This document shows, in pieces, positions 51,056-59,241 of a stretch of DNA of 64,000 bases. The notes below the pieces were generated by a model, which searched no databases, was not told the origin of the DNA, and saw nothing but the letters and a program-made list of their open reading frames with translations. Made by a program: the position numbers and the translations under genes. Position 1 is the first letter of the stretch; every line of letters begins with the position of its first letter. Source of the DNA: an uncultured Elusimicrobia bacterium (GTDB taxonomy: Bacteria; Elusimicrobiota; Elusimicrobia; Elusimicrobiales; Elusimicrobiaceae); NCBI GenBank assembly GCA_945913025.1, contig CAMECJ010000007.1, positions 1-64,000 of the forward strand. The letters are read 5' to 3'.

Positions 51056-52928
51056 GAATATTGAAAACATCGCAAAAGAATATAATTCGGCGTACAAAAA
51101 CATTACGGGCCGCGTGGTTATCTGCGGCGGAACGGGGTGTATTGCCGGCGGTTCGTTGAATGTGTACGAAGCGTTTCAAAAAGAAATGGAAAAACGCAAC
51201 ATCGGTTTTTGTCTGCAAATTACCAAAGACTGCCACGAAAATTATTTAAGCCTCAGCGGCTGCCGCGGTTTCTGCGCGCAGGGGCCGCTCGTGAGCGTGG
51301 GCGACATTTTCTATACCAAAGTAAAACCCGAAGACGTGCCCGAAATCGTTGAAAAAACGCTTTTAAAAGGGGAAGTGATTGATCGTTTGTTATACCACAA
51401 TCCCGCCTGCGACAAAAAAGCCAAAACGGTGGCGGACATTCCGTTTTATTCCCAGCAGGAACGCATTTTGCTGCACGACTGCGGACGTATCAACCCCGAA
51501 GATATTAACGAATATATCGCCCACGGCGGTTATGCCCAGGCCAAACGCGCGTATACGGAAATGACGGACGAAGAAGTTTGTAAAGAAATGATTGCTTCCG
51601 GTCTGCGCGGGCGCGGCGGCGGCGGATTCCCGACGGGTAAAAAATGGGATTTAACCCGCGTGGAACCCGGCCCGAAAAAATACGTCATCTGCAACGCCGA
51701 TGAGGGAGACCCTGGCGCGTTTATGGACAGAAGCGTTATGGAAGGCAACCCCAACGCCGTACTCGAAGGGATGATGATTGCCGCGCGAGCCATCGGCGCC
51801 GACGAAGGGTATATTTACGTGCGTATGGAATATCCGCTGGCGATTCAGCGCGTGCGCACGGCCATTAAACAGGCCGAAGAATTAGGCATTTTAGGCGAAA
51901 ATATTTTCGGCTCCGGCAAGAATTTTAAAATCAACGTAATGGAAGGCGCGGGCGCGTTCGTCTGCGGCGAAGAAACCGCGCTGATTGCCTCCGTGGAAGG
52001 CAAACGCGGTATGCCCAAAATCAAACCGCCGTTCCCCAGCCAGTGCGGTTTGTTCGGCAAACCCACGGTCATCAATAACGTGGAAACCTTAGCTACTGTC
52101 GCCAAAATTTTGGAAATGGGCGCGGAAGAGTTCCGCAAAATCGGCACGCTGGGCAGCCCGGGCACCAAAACGTTCGCCGTTACGGGGCACATCGCCAACA
52201 CGGGGCTCGTGGAAGTTCCCATGGGCACCACGCTGCGCCAGGTGATTGACGACGTGGCCGGCGGTACCACCAACGACGACGGCACCGTCAACAAAGCCGC
52301 CTTTAAAGCCGCGCAAATCGGCGGCCCTTCCGGCGGTTGTCTGACCAAAGAACATTTGGATTTGCCGCTTGATTTTGATTCCTTAAAATCCGCGGGCGCG
52401 ATGGTTGGTTCCGGCGGGCTTGTGGTGATGAACGACAAAACGTGTATGGTAAACGTGGCGCGCTTCTTCCTGGAATTTACCCAGCGCGAATCGTGCGGCA
52501 AATGCGTGCCGTGCCGCGAAGGTACGGAGCAGATGCTTACCATGCTTAACGACATTGTGGAAGGCCGCGCGACGCTCAAAACGCTGGAAAATTTGGAAGA
52601 TCTTGCCAAAGCGGTACAAAAATCTTCCCTTTGCGCGCTTGGCAAAACGGCGCCGAATCCGGTGCTTTCCACGCTCAAACATTTTAGAGAAGAATACCTC
52701 GCCCACGTGGTGGACAAACGCTGCCCCGCCGGAGTGTGCAAGGCGCTGGCGCGCTTTGAGATCGCGGCGGACAAATGCAAAGGCTGCGGCATGTGCAAAC
52801 GCGCGTGTCCGGTGCAGGCCATCAGCGGCGAAGTGGGCAAACCGCACCGCATTGATCCTAAAAAGTGCATCAAATGCGGCGGATGTAAATCCACCTGCAA
52901 ATTTGGCGCGGTCACAGTAGGAGCGTAA
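51045..52928 (+). CDS. hydB: NuoF-like flavoprotein subunit of the [FeFe] hydrogenase (HydB)
   Basis: 627 residues. N-terminal thioredoxin-like [2Fe-2S] domain (CGGTGCIAGG; CRGFCAQGPL), then the NuoF core. NADH/FMN site: GLRGRGGGGFPTGKKW and CNADEGDPGAFMDR. SLBB region, then the 4Fe-4S motif SCGKCVPCREGTEQM. The C-terminal extension is a 2x[4Fe-4S] ferredoxin (CKGCGMCKRACP, CIKCGGCKSTC). This domain set is the electron-bifurcating HydB type, which couples NADH and ferredoxin oxidation to hydrogen production in the cytoplasm. Confidence 0.95.
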   Translation: MATKNIENIAKEYNSAYKNITGRVVICGGTGCIAGGSLNVYEAFQKEMEKRNIGFCLQITKDCHENYLSLSGCRGFCAQGPLVSVGDIFYTKVKPEDVPEIVEKTLLKGEVIDRLLYHNPACDKKAKTVADIPFYSQQERILLHDCGRINPEDINEYIAHGGYAQAKRAYTEMTDEEVCKEMIASGLRGRGGGGFPTGKKWDLTRVEPGPKKYVICNADEGDPGAFMDRSVMEGNPNAVLEGMMIAARAIGADEGYIYVRMEYPLAIQRVRTAIKQAEELGILGENIFGSGKNFKINVMEGAGAFVCGEETALIASVEGKRGMPKIKPPFPSQCGLFGKPTVINNVETLATVAKILEMGAEEFRKIGTLGSPGTKTFAVTGHIANTGLVEVPMGTTLRQVIDDVAGGTTNDDGTVNKAAFKAAQIGGPSGGCLTKEHLDLPLDFDSLKSAGAMVGSGGLVVMNDKTCMVNVARFFLEFTQRESCGKCVPCREGTEQMLTMLNDIVEGRATLKTLENLEDLAKAVQKSSLCALGKTAPNPVLSTLKHFREEYLAHVVDKRCPAGVCKALARFEIAADKCKGCGMCKRACPVQAISGEVGKPHRIDPKKCIKCGGCKSTCKFGAVTVGA

Positions 52929-52944
52929 CCACGGGAGAGGCCTT

Positions 52945-54681
52945 ATGGAAAACGAAAACTTTGTAACTATCGAAGGGAAAAGAGTCGCCATTGAAGGCGA
53001 AAAAAACTTGTTGGAACTTGTCCGCAAAGCCAATTTCAACATTGTTACGTTCTGTTACCACCCTGAACTGGCCGCCTACGGCGCGTGCCGTTTGTGCTTG
53101 GTGGAAGTAGAGGGAATGGGCATTGTGGCTTCGTGCACGGTTGCCCCAAAAGCGGGGATGAAAGTGCGCGTAAACAGCGACGAAATCCGCAAGTTGCGCC
53201 GCATTAATTTGGAGCTGTTGCTGTCCTCCGGCAACCACAACTGTACGCTGTGCTCCAAATCGGGCAACTGCAAACTCCAAAAGCTCGCCAAAGATTTGGA
53301 CGTAACGGAAATCCGCTTTAAATCCAAAAAACTGGACAGCCATAAAGACGCTACGTCGCCCGCTTTGGTGCGCGATCACAGTAAGTGTATCCTGTGCGGA
53401 AACTGCGTACGCATTTGTAACGAAGTGCAGGGTATCGGCGCGATTGATTTTGCGTTTCGCGGGTTCCGCTCCAAAATCGCCACCGCGTTTAATAAAGAGC
53501 TCGGCCAAAGCCACGAATGCGTGTCCTGCGGCCAGTGCGCGCGCGTCTGCCCGACGGGCGCATTGATGCCCAATTCTTCGGAAATCGAAGAAGTTTTTAA
53601 AGCAATTAACAATCCCAAAAAGAAAGTGGCCGTGCACATCGCTCCGGCGGTGCGCGTGGGCCTTGGCGAAATTTTCGGCCTGCCGCAGGGGCAAAATGTA
53701 GACGGGAAAATCGCCGCCGCGCTTCGTATGCTGGGGTTTGACTACGTGTACGATACCGCTTTCGCGGCCGACCTGACGATTGTGGAAGAAGCGACCGAGT
53801 TTCTGGAACGTTTCAAAAAAGGAACAAACCTGCCGCAGTTTACCAGCTGCTGCCCCGCGTGGGTCAATTATGTGGAAAAATTCGCGCCTGAATTTATCCC
53901 CAATTTGTCCACCGCGCGTTCGCCGATGCAGATGATGGGGCCCGTATTAAAAGCCGATTTTGAAGAAAGAGGCGGCAAACGCGAAGACCTCGTCGTGGTG
54001 GCGGTGATGCCGTGTTCGGCCAAAAAATCCGAAGCTAAACGCGGGGAATTTTATGTAGACAGCAACCCCGATACGGATTACGTGGTTACCACGGTTGGAC
54101 TTGCGCGTATGATTAAAGAAGCGGGTATTGATTTCGTCAATTTGGAAAACGAATGGTTTGATATGCCCTTCGGCACCAAAACGGGTGCGGGCGTGATTTT
54201 CGGTGCGTCCGGCGGCGTGATGGAAGCGGCGTTGCGTTATGCGCTTGCCGAGTTGGATCCCGCCAACGCACGCAGCGTCAAATTTACGAGCCTGCGCGAC
54301 AGCAAAGTATTCAAAGAGAAAACCATTACGGTGGGCGATTTAAAAATCCGCACTGCGGTGGTAAGCGGCCTTAAAAACGCGCGCAAACTTTTGGACGAGA
54401 TTAAAGCCGGTAAGAACCAGTACGACTTTATTGAGGTTATGTCCTGCCAAGGCGGTTGTGTGGCCGGAGCCGGACAGCCGCAGTTTGACGGCTGGGCGCC
54501 GCGCAAAAAACGCGCCGAAGGCTTGTATCAGGAAGATACGGAACTGGCCTATAGACCGCAGGACAACAGCGGCGTATTGGCGTTGTACGGGCGTATTTTG
54601 GACAAGATTGGCGGCAAGGTGGCGCACCAACTGCTGCATACGCACTACAAAGACAAGAAGGACCGCACCGGACAGAAATAA
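52945..54681 (+). CDS. hydA: [FeFe] hydrogenase catalytic subunit (HydA)
   Basis: 578 residues. N-terminal [2Fe-2S] domain (CYHPELAAYGACRLC), His-ligated 4Fe-4S region (HNCTLCSKSGNCKL), two ferredoxin clusters (CILCGNCVRICNE, CVSCGQCARVCP), then the H-cluster domain. L1 is TSCCPAWV (Cys302/303), L2 MPCSAKK (Cys357), and L3 MSCQGGCVAGAG (Cys501, Cys505). All ligands are present. The C-terminus has no extra domain. It reduces protons to H2. The maturases HydE/F/G are not in the window. Confidence 0.96.
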   Translation: MENENFVTIEGKRVAIEGEKNLLELVRKANFNIVTFCYHPELAAYGACRLCLVEVEGMGIVASCTVAPKAGMKVRVNSDEIRKLRRINLELLLSSGNHNCTLCSKSGNCKLQKLAKDLDVTEIRFKSKKLDSHKDATSPALVRDHSKCILCGNCVRICNEVQGIGAIDFAFRGFRSKIATAFNKELGQSHECVSCGQCARVCPTGALMPNSSEIEEVFKAINNPKKKVAVHIAPAVRVGLGEIFGLPQGQNVDGKIAAALRMLGFDYVYDTAFAADLTIVEEATEFLERFKKGTNLPQFTSCCPAWVNYVEKFAPEFIPNLSTARSPMQMMGPVLKADFEERGGKREDLVVVAVMPCSAKKSEAKRGEFYVDSNPDTDYVVTTVGLARMIKEAGIDFVNLENEWFDMPFGTKTGAGVIFGASGGVMEAALRYALAELDPANARSVKFTSLRDSKVFKEKTITVGDLKIRTAVVSGLKNARKLLDEIKAGKNQYDFIEVMSCQGGCVAGAGQPQFDGWAPRKKRAEGLYQEDTELAYRPQDNSGVLALYGRILDKIGGKVAHQLLHTHYKDKKDRTGQK

Positions 54682-54714
54682 GTATAACGGCTGTTCTTAA
54701 CGTGCAATTTGCGC

Positions 54715-54752
54715 ACAAGGGATAAGAAATATCTTTTTCTTATCCCTTGTTT
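54715..54752 (+). terminator. Long hairpin after hydA
   Basis: A perfect 15-bp stem (54715-54729 with 54736-54750) and six-base loop. No T-run follows, but strength and position support termination. Confidence 0.75.
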
Positions 54753-54796
54753 CTTCCTGGGGCAACCATTTTCCAAAATCTGTTTTGGTTGTTATT

Positions 54797-54914
54797 CCCT
54801 GCCTTAACCCGTCTATAAAATACGTTCCGTACGGGATAAGCATTTTATTTGTCTGAGCCGCAGGCGAGTTGTAAAATGCGCCGTACGGAACTGAATTTTA
54901 TGGGTGCGGCAGGG
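54797..54914. repeat. 118-bp imperfect palindrome in a gene-free stretch
   Basis: Arms 54797-54834 and 54881-54914 share CCCTGCC, ACCC, ATAAAAT and GTTCCGTACGG in inverted order with small gaps. Inner arms GCATTTTA (54840-54847) and TAAAATGC (54872-54879) extend the stem. A separate perfect 11-bp hairpin lies at 54927-54952. Together with the hydA terminator these fill the 343-bp gap. It could be a small non-autonomous mobile element or a structured RNA. Confidence 0.6.
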
Positions 54915-55024
54915 CAGTCTTTTTGGTTCTTTTTCTACTGTTAGAAAAAGAAGAAGGAGGGGCTTGACCCGTTTTTTTTTTTGATATCATGGGGATAATT
55001 CTGAGTAGTAGGGGGATGTCTCTC

Positions 55025-55666
55025 ATGTATAAAAATACCGTCATGCTGAACTTGTTTCAGCATCCATATCAAAGGGGAAAAAGACTTAATAAACAGCCTG
55101 GATTCCGGGTCTACGCCCAGAATGACGGAGGAGAGAAAGGTTTTACGCTGATTGAATTATTAGTCGTTGTCTTAATTATCGGTATTTTGTCGGCCGTTGC
55201 GCTGCCGCAGTACCAAAAAGCGGTGGAAAAAAGCCGTGCTTCGCAGGCACTTGCGGTGTTAAAATCAGTTGCTGCAGCGCAAGAGGCGTATTATATGGCT
55301 AACGGTACGTATGCTAGAACTTTTGACGAACTGGATATAGAACTCCCGTGGAGCGGTACGGAAAAATGGTACAGCAACGCAACGGATACGCGTTCCAACG
55401 GGGAATGGTCTATGCAGTTGTTGGGGGAGTCTGGGGCAAATGGGGTGTATATCGGTCGATTGAAAGGTAAATATAAAGGCGGCGGTTTTGGTTATTTTTT
55501 TGTTACACCGAATAATTCCCAATATGATAAAAACAGGGTGCTTTGTTTGGAGCGTAAAAGCGGAGGAATTGTTTTTAGCGGAGCCGAGGGCGAGTATTGC
55601 CGGCAGGTGATGGGCGGTACTTTTAAAGGAGGGGAAGCGAATGTCCGCCAGTATACGCTGCCTTAA
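55025..55666 (+). CDS. Type IV prepilin with repeat-containing leader
   Basis: 213 residues from ATG 55025; AGGGGG at 55010-55015 is well placed. ATG 55016 and 54989 are in frame but have worse spacing. Mature start [17 protein letters not shown], Glu at +5, then [20 protein letters not shown], very close to the prepilin at 32031. The leader is about 40 residues; its first half is encoded by a GTCATGCTGAA...CAGCATCC palindrome (55040-55065). The mature part ends with a Cys pair typical of a D-loop ([11 protein letters not shown]... EYCRQVMGG). It overlaps the convergent thiamine gene by four bases. Confidence 0.85.
   Translation: MYKNTVMLNLFQHPYQRGKRLNKQPGFRVYAQNDGGEKGFTLIELLVVVLIIGILSAVALPQYQKAVEKSRASQALAVLKSVAAAQEAYYMANGTYARTFDELDIELPWSGTEKWYSNATDTRSNGEWSMQLLGESGANGVYIGRLKGKYKGGGFGYFFVTPNNSQYDKNRVLCLERKSGGIVFSGAEGEYCRQVMGGTFKGGEANVRQYTLP
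55040..55128. repeat. GTCAT-family elements within the prepilin leader
   Basis: The first element at 55040-55065 is a near-palindrome (CATGCTGAA / TTTCAGCATCC). The second at 55100-55126 reads GGATTCCGGG...CAGAATGAC, which in reverse matches the GTCATTC...GGAATC repeats at 30819 and 31005. Confidence 0.65.
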
Positions 55667-56298
55667 TTTTCTTCTGTGTACACCAGCATATAACCCGTTT
55701 TAAGGGTAATTTGAAAATATTTTCCCGTCGTTTGGTTGCTTAGGCTCCGTCCGGCGCGCGTCCAAGAAAGACGTGCATTAGTCAGCGGATATTTCAGCCC
55801 TTTCAGTGTTACGCCCGTACACGTTTTTAGCGGAATCAAACTCACGCGTGCACCGCGTTTGCACGCAAATTTCCGCGTGGCTGCCAAGGGATAAATTGTC
55901 CAGTTAGGCGATGCAAAGCAAATCTCTATTTTATTTACATACGGATAGACCGATAAAAAATTGCCGAGCGTAAAATCCATTCTTCCGCCAGTAAACCCGC
56001 AAATTACGCATTTTTTGCAGTTGTGTTTTGTCAGATAGTCGAGTGCCTTTTCCAAATCTGTATTATGCTGGTTATCTACAAAAATAAATTTATCGTTGCC
56101 TAGTTGTTTTTTGGCGGCGGAGGAAACAGAATCCAAATCGCCGATAACAATGTCCGGCGTTATGCCGCAAGATAAAGCGCGGTCGGCCCCGCCGTCGGCC
56201 GCTAAAACAAAATCCGCCCGTTTCGCCTGCGCGCGTAAAAAGTCTGCCGGTAAGGTTTCCCCATTACCGATCAGTAATACATTGGAAAACTTTGTCAT
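55663..56298 (-). CDS. Thiamine pyrophosphokinase
   Basis: 211 residues. Motifs in order: LLIGNGE at the start, [33 protein letters not shown] (the NTD-EKAL substrate/Mg site), then [16 protein letters not shown], where the usual GGR-DH reads GGRMDF. The C-terminal beta-sandwich is complete ([12 protein letters not shown]). It makes thiamine diphosphate from imported thiamine and ATP. Its start overlaps the end of a sodium/solute symporter gene by 35 bp, so the transporter is probably for thiamine or a precursor. No thiamine synthesis genes are nearby. Confidence 0.9.
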   Translation of the reverse strand: MTKFSNVLLIGNGETLPADFLRAQAKRADFVLAADGGADRALSCGITPDIVIGDLDSVSSAAKKQLGNDKFIFVDNQHNTDLEKALDYLTKHNCKKCVICGFTGGRMDFTLGNFLSVYPYVNKIEICFASPNWTIYPLAATRKFACKRGARVSLIPLKTCTGVTLKGLKYPLTNARLSWTRAGRSLSNQTTGKYFQITLKTGYMLVYTEEN

Positions 56299-57691
56299 AT
56301 TTGCTCCGGCAAAGAATTAAAATAATAAGGCCCGTTGCTACACCGATGTAAAACGGATCCAAAGCTTCCAGTAGTTCGTGCTTGGGGATAAACCGCCACG
56401 CGGTCATCGCCGCCGCGCTGGTAAGCGAGGAGCGCACAAATAACCGGTCGCTGATGCGGTGCGGCCATAGGTAGCCGGCTAAAATCGGTACTAAGAGACA
56501 GGCCGAAAAGTAAGAACCGAGCACCAACCAGATTTCTTTAAAACTTCCTTTAAACAGCTGTGCCATTATAATCGCCAATATTCCCACGATAAAAATAGAG
56601 ATGCGGTTTGAGAATACCACGTTTCGGAAGCGTTTGCGAAAGAAATCAAAACTTAACGTGTTGGACGAAATGAATAAAAACGAATTAAGCGTGGAAAGAA
56701 TAATCGCCAATATGCCGGCGACAAAAAAACCTCGCAGTCCGGCGGGGAGCAGTTGTACGGAGTAGAAAAAGTACGCCTGCGCTGGCTCGGCATTGGGCAG
56801 AACGGCGCGCGCATATAAAGAACCCGCCGTGGTGCAGAGGTCGAAGCAAAACCAAATAACCGTGGAAATAAGAACGCCTTTTTTGACGACGGCCGGACTT
56901 TTTGCCGCAAAACACCGTTGGTAGAAGCTGGGGTCAATAAGGGCCGACAGCGCGATAAAGCCCCAAATCAGCGTGTTGGCCCACGAATTTCCGCCCGTAA
57001 CAGAAAAGTGTCCGGCGGGCAGATTGGCTTTTAAAAAAGAGAGTCCGCCAAACGCGTGCAGTGAAAACAAGACGACCAAAAGCACCGCGCCGCACATCAC
57101 AAAAAATTGTACCAAGTCCGAAAACACGACGGAGCGGAACCCTCCCCACGCCGTATACAAACAGGTAAACAGCGTGCCGTAAATCATTCCTTGCAGCACG
57201 CTGAGTCCAAATACCATATGCAGGAACATTCCTAAACTGAGGACGTAGGCCACGGGCGTAATGTAAAAAAACGTGAATACTGCGGCCACTTTGGCTGATT
57301 TCGGGCCGAACATCTGGTTAGTTAAATCAGGCAGCGTCATTGAGTTAAACCGCGCCACTTTTTCGGCGATGAAGAACGCAAAAATCAAATAGGCCGCATA
57401 CCAAAACAACCCTTGCGTGATAAAGTTATAAATGCCGTAATTAAACGTAATTTCGTTCACGCCGAAGATCCCGCCGTACCACGTGGCGACGAGCGTCGCC
57501 ACAAAGAGCGGAAGCGTCAGCTGCCGCCCCATCAGCAGATAGTCCAGCGGGGTCATTTCAGCCGTCTGTTTGCTCTTTTTCAGCCGGACATTGCCGTACA
57601 GCGCGGCGGCGAAGGTAATGCCCAACACGGCTGCAAAAACAAGCCAGTCCGCCCAATGAAAATAAGAAACGGTTTTCAGTTCGCTTAACAT
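56264..57691 (-). CDS. Sodium:solute symporter family transporter, probably thiamine-related
   Basis: 475 residues with about 13 helices. SSS features: an N-terminal helix, LDYLLMGRQLTLPLFVATLV, then TWYGGIFGVNEITFNYG, and AWGGFRSVVFSDLVQFFVM. PanF/PutP-like family, cytoplasmic-membrane import driven by sodium. Overlap with the thiamine pyrophosphokinase gene suggests thiamine uptake; some SSS proteins have been predicted as thiamine transporters from such contexts. No TPP riboswitch was found upstream: only 16 bases separate the start from the hairpin ending the upstream gene. Confidence 0.8.
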   Translation of the reverse strand: MLSELKTVSYFHWADWLVFAAVLGITFAAALYGNVRLKKSKQTAEMTPLDYLLMGRQLTLPLFVATLVATWYGGIFGVNEITFNYGIYNFITQGLFWYAAYLIFAFFIAEKVARFNSMTLPDLTNQMFGPKSAKVAAVFTFFYITPVAYVLSLGMFLHMVFGLSVLQGMIYGTLFTCLYTAWGGFRSVVFSDLVQFFVMCGAVLLVVLFSLHAFGGLSFLKANLPAGHFSVTGGNSWANTLIWGFIALSALIDPSFYQRCFAAKSPAVVKKGVLISTVIWFCFDLCTTAGSLYARAVLPNAEPAQAYFFYSVQLLPAGLRGFFVAGILAIILSTLNSFLFISSNTLSFDFFRKRFRNVVFSNRISIFIVGILAIIMAQLFKGSFKEIWLVLGSYFSACLLVPILAGYLWPHRISDRLFVRSSLTSAAAMTAWRFIPKHELLEALDPFYIGVATGLIILILCRSKYDKVFQCITDR

Positions 57692-57706
57692 TTGCTTTCC
57701 TGTTAA

Positions 57707-57732
57707 AAGCCCCTTGGCGGGCCAAGGGGCTT
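57707..57732 (-). terminator. Terminator after the first YfcC-type gene
   Basis: GCCCCTTGGC pairs with GCCAAGGGGC around a very short loop; on the minus strand TTTT follows. Confidence 0.85.
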
Positions 57733-57741
57733 ATGGTTATT

Positions 57742-59136
57742 TTACCAAATATAGTAGGCCGGAATAAGCAGCAGCATAGAAAGTGTAATCAAAATGATTT
57801 CAAGCCGCATAAACCATTTTACCCACATCGGGTACGATATGCCCGCAAGAGCGAGCGCCCCCATTGTGACGGGCGCTGTCGGGATAATCGGGTTGCCCCA
57901 GCCTTCGCCGAACTGGTAGGCTAAAATAACCGTTTGGCGCGATACGTTGACAAGATCCCCCAACGGAACCATAATCGGCATTGTCAGCACCGCTTGGCCG
58001 GAGCCGGATGCGATAAAAAAGTTCAGCACCGTTTGGATAACGAACATGGCCTGCGAAGCCAAAATGGGGTGCAAATTGCCCACGCTTTGCGTCATCACGT
58101 GCAGGAACGTATCCAAAATATGCCCGTTGGTAGCAACGATGACGATAGAGCGCGCTAGCGCCATCAGCACGCACACACCCATCATTGATTTGGCGCCGTC
58201 GATGATAGCGTCGGTGGATTGGTCCAACGTTAGTTTGCCGAAGTATGCACAGGCAATCGTTACGCCCAAAAATACGGCGGCGATTTCAATCATATACCAT
58301 TGGTAGCGGATAACGCCGTAAAACAGTACAATCATTCCGATTAAAAACGACGCTATTACCAACTTGTGCGCGCGGGTCAGCCGGAAGGTTTCGTCCACCA
58401 CCACGTCGTTGATAATGTTCAGTTCGGCGCGTTTTTCCAGGTCCATTTTGTACGTTAGGCTTTTGGTGGGATTTTTCCGCACGCGTTCGCCGTACCACGT
58501 AAAGAACGCGGCTACTACGGACGTGAAAATAAACCATACCAAAAGACGGTACTGCCAGCCGGAGTACATCGGCAGCTGGGCGATCGTCTGCGCGATGCCG
58601 ACGGTAAACGGGTTGACGAACGCAGACGAAAACCCCGTAAACGCGCCGATAAACGGAATGGACATTCCGATTACCGTATCGTATCCCAGCGAGAGCGCAA
58701 GCGGAATAAAGATGGGGATGAAAATCAGCGTTTCCTCCTCCATTCCGAACAACGCCCCGCACAGGGAGAACAGAAACATACACACGGGGATAAAAACCTT
58801 TTTGTATTGGGGCTTACTGGCGAAGAAAAAGCTTACCTTTTTTATCAGCGTGTTAATGGCGCCGGTACGTTCGATAATCGTAAACAGTGCGCCAACCACC
58901 AAAATAAACGCGATAATTTCCGCGCATTGGGTAAAGCCTTCCACCGGAGCGGCGAGAATATTGCCGGGGTTTTGCGGTTCTTTTGCTACGGTGTGATAGG
59001 AACCTGCTATGGCATAGGTACGTCCGTCTGTTTCTATGCGGTCGTATTGGCCGGCGGGGACGATCCACGTCAGCGCGGCCACAAACACCATAATGGAGAA
59101 CACCAAAAAGTAGGTGTTACACAGCATTTTTTTCAT
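57742..59136 (-). CDS. YfcC-family (DcuC-like) transporter
   Basis: 464 residues with about 12 helices. The N-terminal ALTWIVPAGQYDR, the LFGMEEETLIFIPIFIPLAL stretch and FVNPFTVGIAQTIAQLP are typical of the YfcC / C4-dicarboxylate anaerobic carrier superfamily (ion transporter fold), as are the second-half motifs ASGSGQAVLTMPIM and GNPIIPTAP. The substrate could be an amino acid, peptide or dicarboxylate. It is a paralogue of the next gene, in the same direction, and ends at the hairpin near 57.72 kb. Confidence 0.85.
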   Translation of the reverse strand: MKKMLCNTYFLVFSIMVFVAALTWIVPAGQYDRIETDGRTYAIAGSYHTVAKEPQNPGNILAAPVEGFTQCAEIIAFILVVGALFTIIERTGAINTLIKKVSFFFASKPQYKKVFIPVCMFLFSLCGALFGMEEETLIFIPIFIPLALSLGYDTVIGMSIPFIGAFTGFSSAFVNPFTVGIAQTIAQLPMYSGWQYRLLVWFIFTSVVAAFFTWYGERVRKNPTKSLTYKMDLEKRAELNIINDVVVDETFRLTRAHKLVIASFLIGMIVLFYGVIRYQWYMIEIAAVFLGVTIACAYFGKLTLDQSTDAIIDGAKSMMGVCVLMALARSIVIVATNGHILDTFLHVMTQSVGNLHPILASQAMFVIQTVLNFFIASGSGQAVLTMPIMVPLGDLVNVSRQTVILAYQFGEGWGNPIIPTAPVTMGALALAGISYPMWVKWFMRLEIILITLSMLLLIPAYYIW

Positions 59137-59188
59137 TTACTTTTGTTTTCCTCTTTCTCGTACAAGTTGGTACGTCTTTTTTGCAAGC

Positions 59189-59233
59189 AAAAAGCGTCCC
59201 TCCGGCTCAAACAAAATAAATGCGGAGGGACGC
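59189..59233 (-). terminator. Terminator between the two YfcC-type genes
   Basis: GCGTCCCTCCG (59194-59204) pairs with CGGAGGGACGC (59223-59233); the minus-strand read ends in TTTTT (59193-59189). The two transporters therefore seem to be separate units, or joined by partial read-through. Confidence 0.88.
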
Positions 59234-59241
59234 AAAAACGC

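Noticed and set aside
51845-52915. 356-codon open frame on the minus strand
   Set aside because: Shadow of hydB, whose motifs are all present on the plus strand.
54964-54990. Promoter TTGACC...TATCAT before the second prepilin
   Set aside because: The spacer is only 15 bp and the region between is a T-run; too weak to list.
57692-57741. TPP riboswitch upstream of the thiamine-linked transporter
   Set aside because: The gap holds only a terminator hairpin; no TPP-riboswitch core elements could be found.
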